Assembly (NCBI GenBank): GCA_030522415.1
Contig: CM060127.1
Location: forward strand, 16,759,314-16,823,313
Direction of reading: 5' to 3'
Source: Channallabes apus
Lineage: Eukaryota; Chordata; Actinopteri; Siluriformes; Clariidae
DNA: 64,000 bases
The translations under genes were made by a program, and so were the position numbers. The notes below the pieces were generated by a model that searched no databases, was not told the origin of the DNA, and was given only the letters and a program-made list of their open reading frames with translations. The first letter of the stretch is position 1. Each line of letters opens with the position of its first letter. This document shows positions 59,285 to 64,000 of this stretch, in pieces.

Positions 59285-59620
59285 GTAAGTCAGAGCCATG
59301 ATTGCTTCACATCTGAAACACTGGCCTCCCAGGAACTACTTTAATGGCTCAAACATATGGAAATGGAAATGTGGCAATAACTCTTTTAATGTGAATGTGG
59401 TGTTTGTGAATGATTGTGAGTTCAGTATCCGCAGACAGATGTGTCTCTTCTGCAAGTTGGTGACAAGTTATCCATTGATTTTCAAGAATCAAGGATTTGA
59501 ATGTTCTTTGGAACGACTGCAGTGAGCTACAAGCTACCTCGGGAAGGATAGTCATTCTCAGACGTTTGTATTTCTTTAAAACATTTGCACCATTCAAATG
59601 TTTACTGCAGCTTACTGAGT
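59285..59620 (-). mobile_element. mariner deletion derivative, copy 4
   Basis: Shares CTGGCCTCCCAGGAACT, CAGACAGATGTGTCTCTTC and CATTTGCACCATTCAAATG with the 49-kb copy, in the same order. Minus-sense frames include the remains of the mariner HTH. Confidence 0.72.
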
Positions 59621-59663
59621 CTTATCGCTGTACTGTGCTTGAAGTCAGAAGTCTCGGTTTGAC

Positions 59664-59808
59664 TTTACATTTACATTACTGCAATTGGCAGAGACATCTG
59701 AGCAGTTTAGGACCGTGCACAATGGTCCTACAGTAGCAACTTGGTGGTGGTTTAAATCTGGGACCCATCAGTAGCACAATGCCTTAAGCACTGAGCTACC
59801 CCTCATAT
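59664..59808 (-). mobile_element. tRNA-headed SINE, different family
   Basis: ACATTTACATTACTGCAATT, GGCAGAGACATCTGAGCAG and CAGTAGCAACTTGGTGGTGG are the well-known body of a widespread fish SINE. In minus sense the head GGGTAGCTCAGTGCTTAAGG has an A-box-like start. Confidence 0.6.
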
Positions 59809-62800
59809 GTTCAGACACTTTTCCCAGTCTATTTGGTGGTGTACACAGGTTTAATAATTACGTTCTTCAATCCAGATATACAAAATATTTTACTTCTGCA
59901 GCTAAAGGGATGTGGCTACAGTTCTCAGGTGAGCTCAAAAATCTTACTAAAATTCCTAAGAATTTTGGTAAAATGCACCGGGTTTCTATTTGACTTGTAT
60001 GCATAGCGCATGCATGATTCAAATTCATTTCTGCATTCAGAAAAGAGCTTAAGATCTTGCCTAAGGCAAAACGTGACGACTCAAAAGCTCAGAACAAGAA
60101 AATCTTCACCTTGAAAACATGTTTCTGATGAAATACTTGTGACGTGATTTTAATGGGCGAGGAGGAGGAAGTTGGTTTCTTGCGTATTTTTAACCCAGGC
60201 AAAGGTCACACAGGTACTCAGTATTAACCATAAGAGCTATCCAGGTGTCACTGTTCACTCTTAAAAACAATACAGCAGGAGCCACCATCCTCACTCACTA
60301 TTTTTGCCATATCTAGTCTCATACTAATGAGAAATCACCACAAATTTGTGCATACATCAGACTCAAAGGTCCAGAATGCAATGGAGATATAGAGCGCAGT
60401 TGCTCTCTGATTTATAGCAGAAACTCAACTCAGCTAGTTAGTGAGCTTCAAGGTTGATGATGGTGTTAGCATGAAAGTTGAAGCTTTGTTTAAGCTGTAG
60501 GAGTGTACAGATGAGAGAAGTGAGAGTGACAAAATAAAGCACTAAATGAAGCTCGGCCGCATTATTCATTTTAGGTAAACAAACCTACTGTAGGACTAAA
60601 TCTCATTGGCAGGGAAATATTAGAAATTAAAATTACACTGTGAGAAATGCAGGAAAGGAAACGGTCACTCAAAGTGAAAATAGACATACAGTAAATGTCA
60701 CTCACATGGGTAAACTTAAAATGTCACCTTGGAATTTCATTTTAAGCAACTTGAAAGATGCTAATAATGATAATAATGTTGATGTTAATTAATAAAAAAA
60801 AATTTAAATGCAGGTCGTGTAAGGTTTGTTTGTATACGAGACCTTGCTGTAGCAGTAATAACATTACCTCCACTACACACCCACAACTGATAATTCCTGA
60901 CCCATGTGACCCCCATGAGCAAGTTTGCACCATTCTGACTAGATTAGCCATCTTCAGTCCTGGCCAATCTTGTTTGAATCAATGCAGTATAAATTATCAC
61001 CTCTACTTAAGGCTACTGCCTGATTAAAAACAATACACATCCTAGTTAATATATGACAAATCGAGAGAGAGCAAGAGAGTGAGAGTGAAAGAGTGTCTTT
61101 TCTCCTCTGGGAAATCTGCAGCTCTGAACTCTAATTAAGCCATTGTAGCTCTCTGGTGGATGCCTGTTTATTCACTCTGGGCCAACACAGACAGGACACA
61201 GGAGGTGTCTCTCACGCTAATGAAATGACACTGTCGCTTTATTCAATATAGGAATGAAGCCTTGGGTTATTAAGAGATGGCTTCTCTATATGCTTCTTTG
61301 CTTGTGCCAAAAGCCAAAGCTAAGAGATTCTCAGGATCAAGGGAAGAAATAATAGGAAGAAATAATATTCAGTGTGTTTATCAGCACATTTCAAACAAAT
61401 TTTATCTTCACATACAGTATCTTCCTATATATTGGATTATATCTGCCCCTACATAATACTTTCTACTGACAGGTAGCCTTCGTGAATATGATATGTGGCC
61501 ACTCCTTCTTACCGCTCCGTGAGCTGAGTCGTCTGACACTTTTTTTTAAATCTTTCATCTCATTCCTTACGCATCACTCCCTCTCTCTGCTGATGATAGA
61601 CAGCGAATAACTTCCGCCATTATGTCCCCGGGACGAGAAACAAGGCCTCTCAAGAGGATAATTACAGGAAGCTGTCGGTCCATCTCCTCCTCATCCACAC
61701 ACACATACACACACACATTTACACTTGCTTACACATGCTGACACAGCTGCAAACCCTGTTTCTGTCTAAGAGCAAACTGAGAACAGACAGAAACAGGTCA
61801 GACTGCTTACACCATACAAAAGAGGCCACTGAAACCAACTTTCCTACTTGGTAGCATGCCAAATTTTATGGTAAAGTAAAATCAGGTTTTCACCGCGTTG
61901 TTTATGGAGTGAGGCAGAATTAAACTCTAACTTTAGGTTAACAGGTTAATAATACACCTGCAAACAAAAATTGTCTCCTACTAACAGAAAGTTAATAAAT
62001 ATTTTATATTATTTCAGGACAAACTGCATCACCTTGACACTGAACTGTTGTAGTGTGGAATTTCATAAATACATTCAATGAAACCCAGTCCATTACAGAA
62101 CATCATGCACACACATTCACACCATGTTACACATCTATCAGCGGTTAGGGCAGTCAAACCAACTGCTTATATGTTTTTTTGTCATGTAGAAGGAAACTGG
62201 AGGAACCCCCCTTACCATCTAGAATGTGATTCTGCACAGGTGGTAACCTGAGTTCATGATCAAACTCAAGGCTCTGGATCTGTGAAGCAGCATCTGAAAC
62301 ATTTTATAGTTCACTTAATCAAAACAACAAAATAATGATGCTATTATTATTATTGTCATATTATTAGCATATTATCTCCTGTTGCTTTACTGTGACTACT
62401 CATGTAGTACAGGGGAAAAACACTTTAAATACTACAGTGAATATCTTTTTTTACTTTACAGAAACTGGTCAGAATTTGGATTGGCAAGAGTTATATCAAG
62501 GGTGGCATTGTTCATGCCTTGAACCTAATGAAATACCTTAAACTATTAAATATGCTTATTATATTATGTTAGGTTATGTTTTATATTATTACATATGTCA
62601 TTATTAGTATTATATGTTTGTGTTTGAATTGTTTAATTGTTTGTAGTATATGCACTGTGTTCTCAAAAACACATGGGGTCATACATGATCGTGTATTGAA
62701 AAAAGTTGTATTCCGAAGAAAATCACAGCTCCTAAATGAAACTATATATAGCAAAAAATAATTTCATTATAATGGGGAGAGGGTTAAAACTCGAATCTTT

Positions 62801-63459
62801 TGATTGAAATTAAATAAAATACCTTGAGGTGGAATATTGAGAGATTCAGAGTTGTTTTTTTTATTTTCAGATTATAAAAGTAACAAACAGTGGAAGAAAA
62901 CGACGAGATGAATAATCAGTCAACAAGGAAATAAAAAAGACAAAGTTACCTGTGCGGTATATGATACGTTTTATGTAGAATTTTGCAGCAGCAACAACAA
63001 CAAATAAATAAATAAATAAAGAAAGAAAGAAAGAAAATGCTTTCTTGTCACGTTTTATGGTTTATAACTTTTCAAAGTCAATTTTATGAAAAGAAAAGTG
63101 ACATCTAAACTCTCCAGTGTAAAAAGAAAAGATTGTGTCTTGAGCTCGGTGATTATTTAATCTTCAGACATTAAATTTTTACATTGCATCAAGGATTTTG
63201 TCACAGTGATTCTAAGACACTTTCTACAGGATGCTGATGGTTTCGCCTGAATGATTTGACAACTATGTTTAACCCTCTAAGAATAAAAAAAAAACACTAA
63301 CGACTGGGAGAACATGCTGTATGTATTATTATAATAATAATAATAATAATAATGACAACAAACACAACGGATACTAATACGTGATTCTTTGAGCTTTTAT
63401 TATGCGGAGCAGAGTGTGCGTTTGTTAAGACTATAACCTGAGTGAGCTTGGTGGTCATC
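59809..63459. other. intergenic, candidate regulatory DNA
   Basis: No gene supported. 61080-61320 and 61570-61720 (TTCCGCCATTATGTCCCCGG; CAAGAGGATAATTACAGGAA) look single-copy and balanced. A small TAA run lies at 63333-63354. Confidence 0.4.
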
Positions 63460-64000
63460 TCTGTACGAGTCATGTTGTTTGTGGGCTCCGTGTGATATTT
63501 TATAGCCTGCTATTTCACGCAACGTTGCGCGCGCTAATTTCTTTATGATGGGCAGCTAATTGCATGGCGGTTAATTACAGCGGTTTGAGTAGTGCGCTTT
63601 CATTAGAACAAATATTTTTATTAGCATGTATTTGAGATCTAAAAATAAATATATAATAGGAAAACGCAATATTAAACAAAGAAAATGCATATAATTATGC
63701 TTGAGATCTAGGGTATTTAAAAATCCGAATTGCTTGAATGACCAGAATAAAAAAAAACTTGCATTGCATTAGAAGAATTTTTAAGCATGCATCAAAACAA
63801 CAATTAAGTCGCCCTCTTGCCATTTTTTCCTGACATTAAAGCCAGGCTGGCATTTTTCTTCCCCCGCAGAATTGTTCGAAAGCACGCGAATCGCGCTGCG
63901 TTTTGTCCGCGCGCGCTGGTCCGTGATAATGCGCTCATTATGAAGCCACGAAGGGAACAGGTTTCAAACGGGGATTCACGAGCGCGATATCCACCGCCAT
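63460..64000. promoter_or_regulatory. candidate conserved regulatory block at right edge
   Basis: GC/CpG-enriched pieces (ACGCAACGTTGCGCGCGC; CGCGAATCGCGCTGCG) with homeodomain-type cores (CAGCTAATTGCATGG, GGTTAATTACAG). It could be an enhancer or the approach to another gene's CpG island. By-eye inference. Confidence 0.35.

Noticed and set aside
63941..64000. A minus-strand ATG at the last bases of the window (MAVDIALVNP...)
   Set aside because: Only 20 codons before a stop, no splice donor, no known similarity.

Overview
The window is vertebrate nuclear DNA, almost certainly from a teleost fish. It has one recognisable host gene with GT-AG introns, then about 59 kb of AT-rich intergenic DNA full of microsatellites and fish-type transposable elements (tRNA-derived SINEs, Rex1/CR1-like and L2-like LINEs, Tc1 and mariner derivatives, a Ty3/gypsy chromovirus). 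The repeat mix would suit an otophysan such as a catfish or characin, but that is inference; no database was available.

Left end (1-4900): the 5' half of sp4, an Sp1-family zinc-finger transcription factor, on the minus strand. Three coding exons can be placed to the base (4060-4054, 3500-3415, 1618-157). They encode the Sp-box start and the glutamine-rich activation region. The zinc-finger exons lie beyond the left edge. A compact GC-box/CCAAT/ZNF143-like promoter candidate lies at 4671-4875, and a five-codon upstream ORF overlaps the sp4 start.

4.9-64 kb: no further host gene could be supported. In human, SP4 and SP8 are divergent neighbours separated by a long gene-poor interval, so this stretch is plausibly the sp4-sp8 regulatory desert. 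Several low-repeat, mixed-composition blocks (for example 41.8-42.1, 45.9-46.3, 61.6-61.7 and 63.5-64.0 kb) look like candidate conserved noncoding elements. That is judged by eye, without alignment.

Repeats dominate the interval. The most striking is a nested stack at 17.25-24.27 kb: a Tc1-like transposon interrupted by a gypsy chromovirus, whose pol gene is interrupted by an L2-like LINE, whose 3' region is interrupted by a solo LTR with a 4-bp target duplication. A tRNA-derived SINE family occurs about a dozen times, and three copies keep 11-17 bp target duplications. A mariner deletion derivative occurs four times with the same internal architecture. Other items are a perfect 19-bp hairpin, a diverged ~0.5-kb tandem duplication, and a fragment resembling the first exon of the teleost P2X7-like gene expansion.

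I saw no operon, CRISPR array, or convincing undescribed biological system. The most useful leads are the repeat stratigraphy, the SINE and mariner families, the sp4 5' control region and the candidate enhancers.
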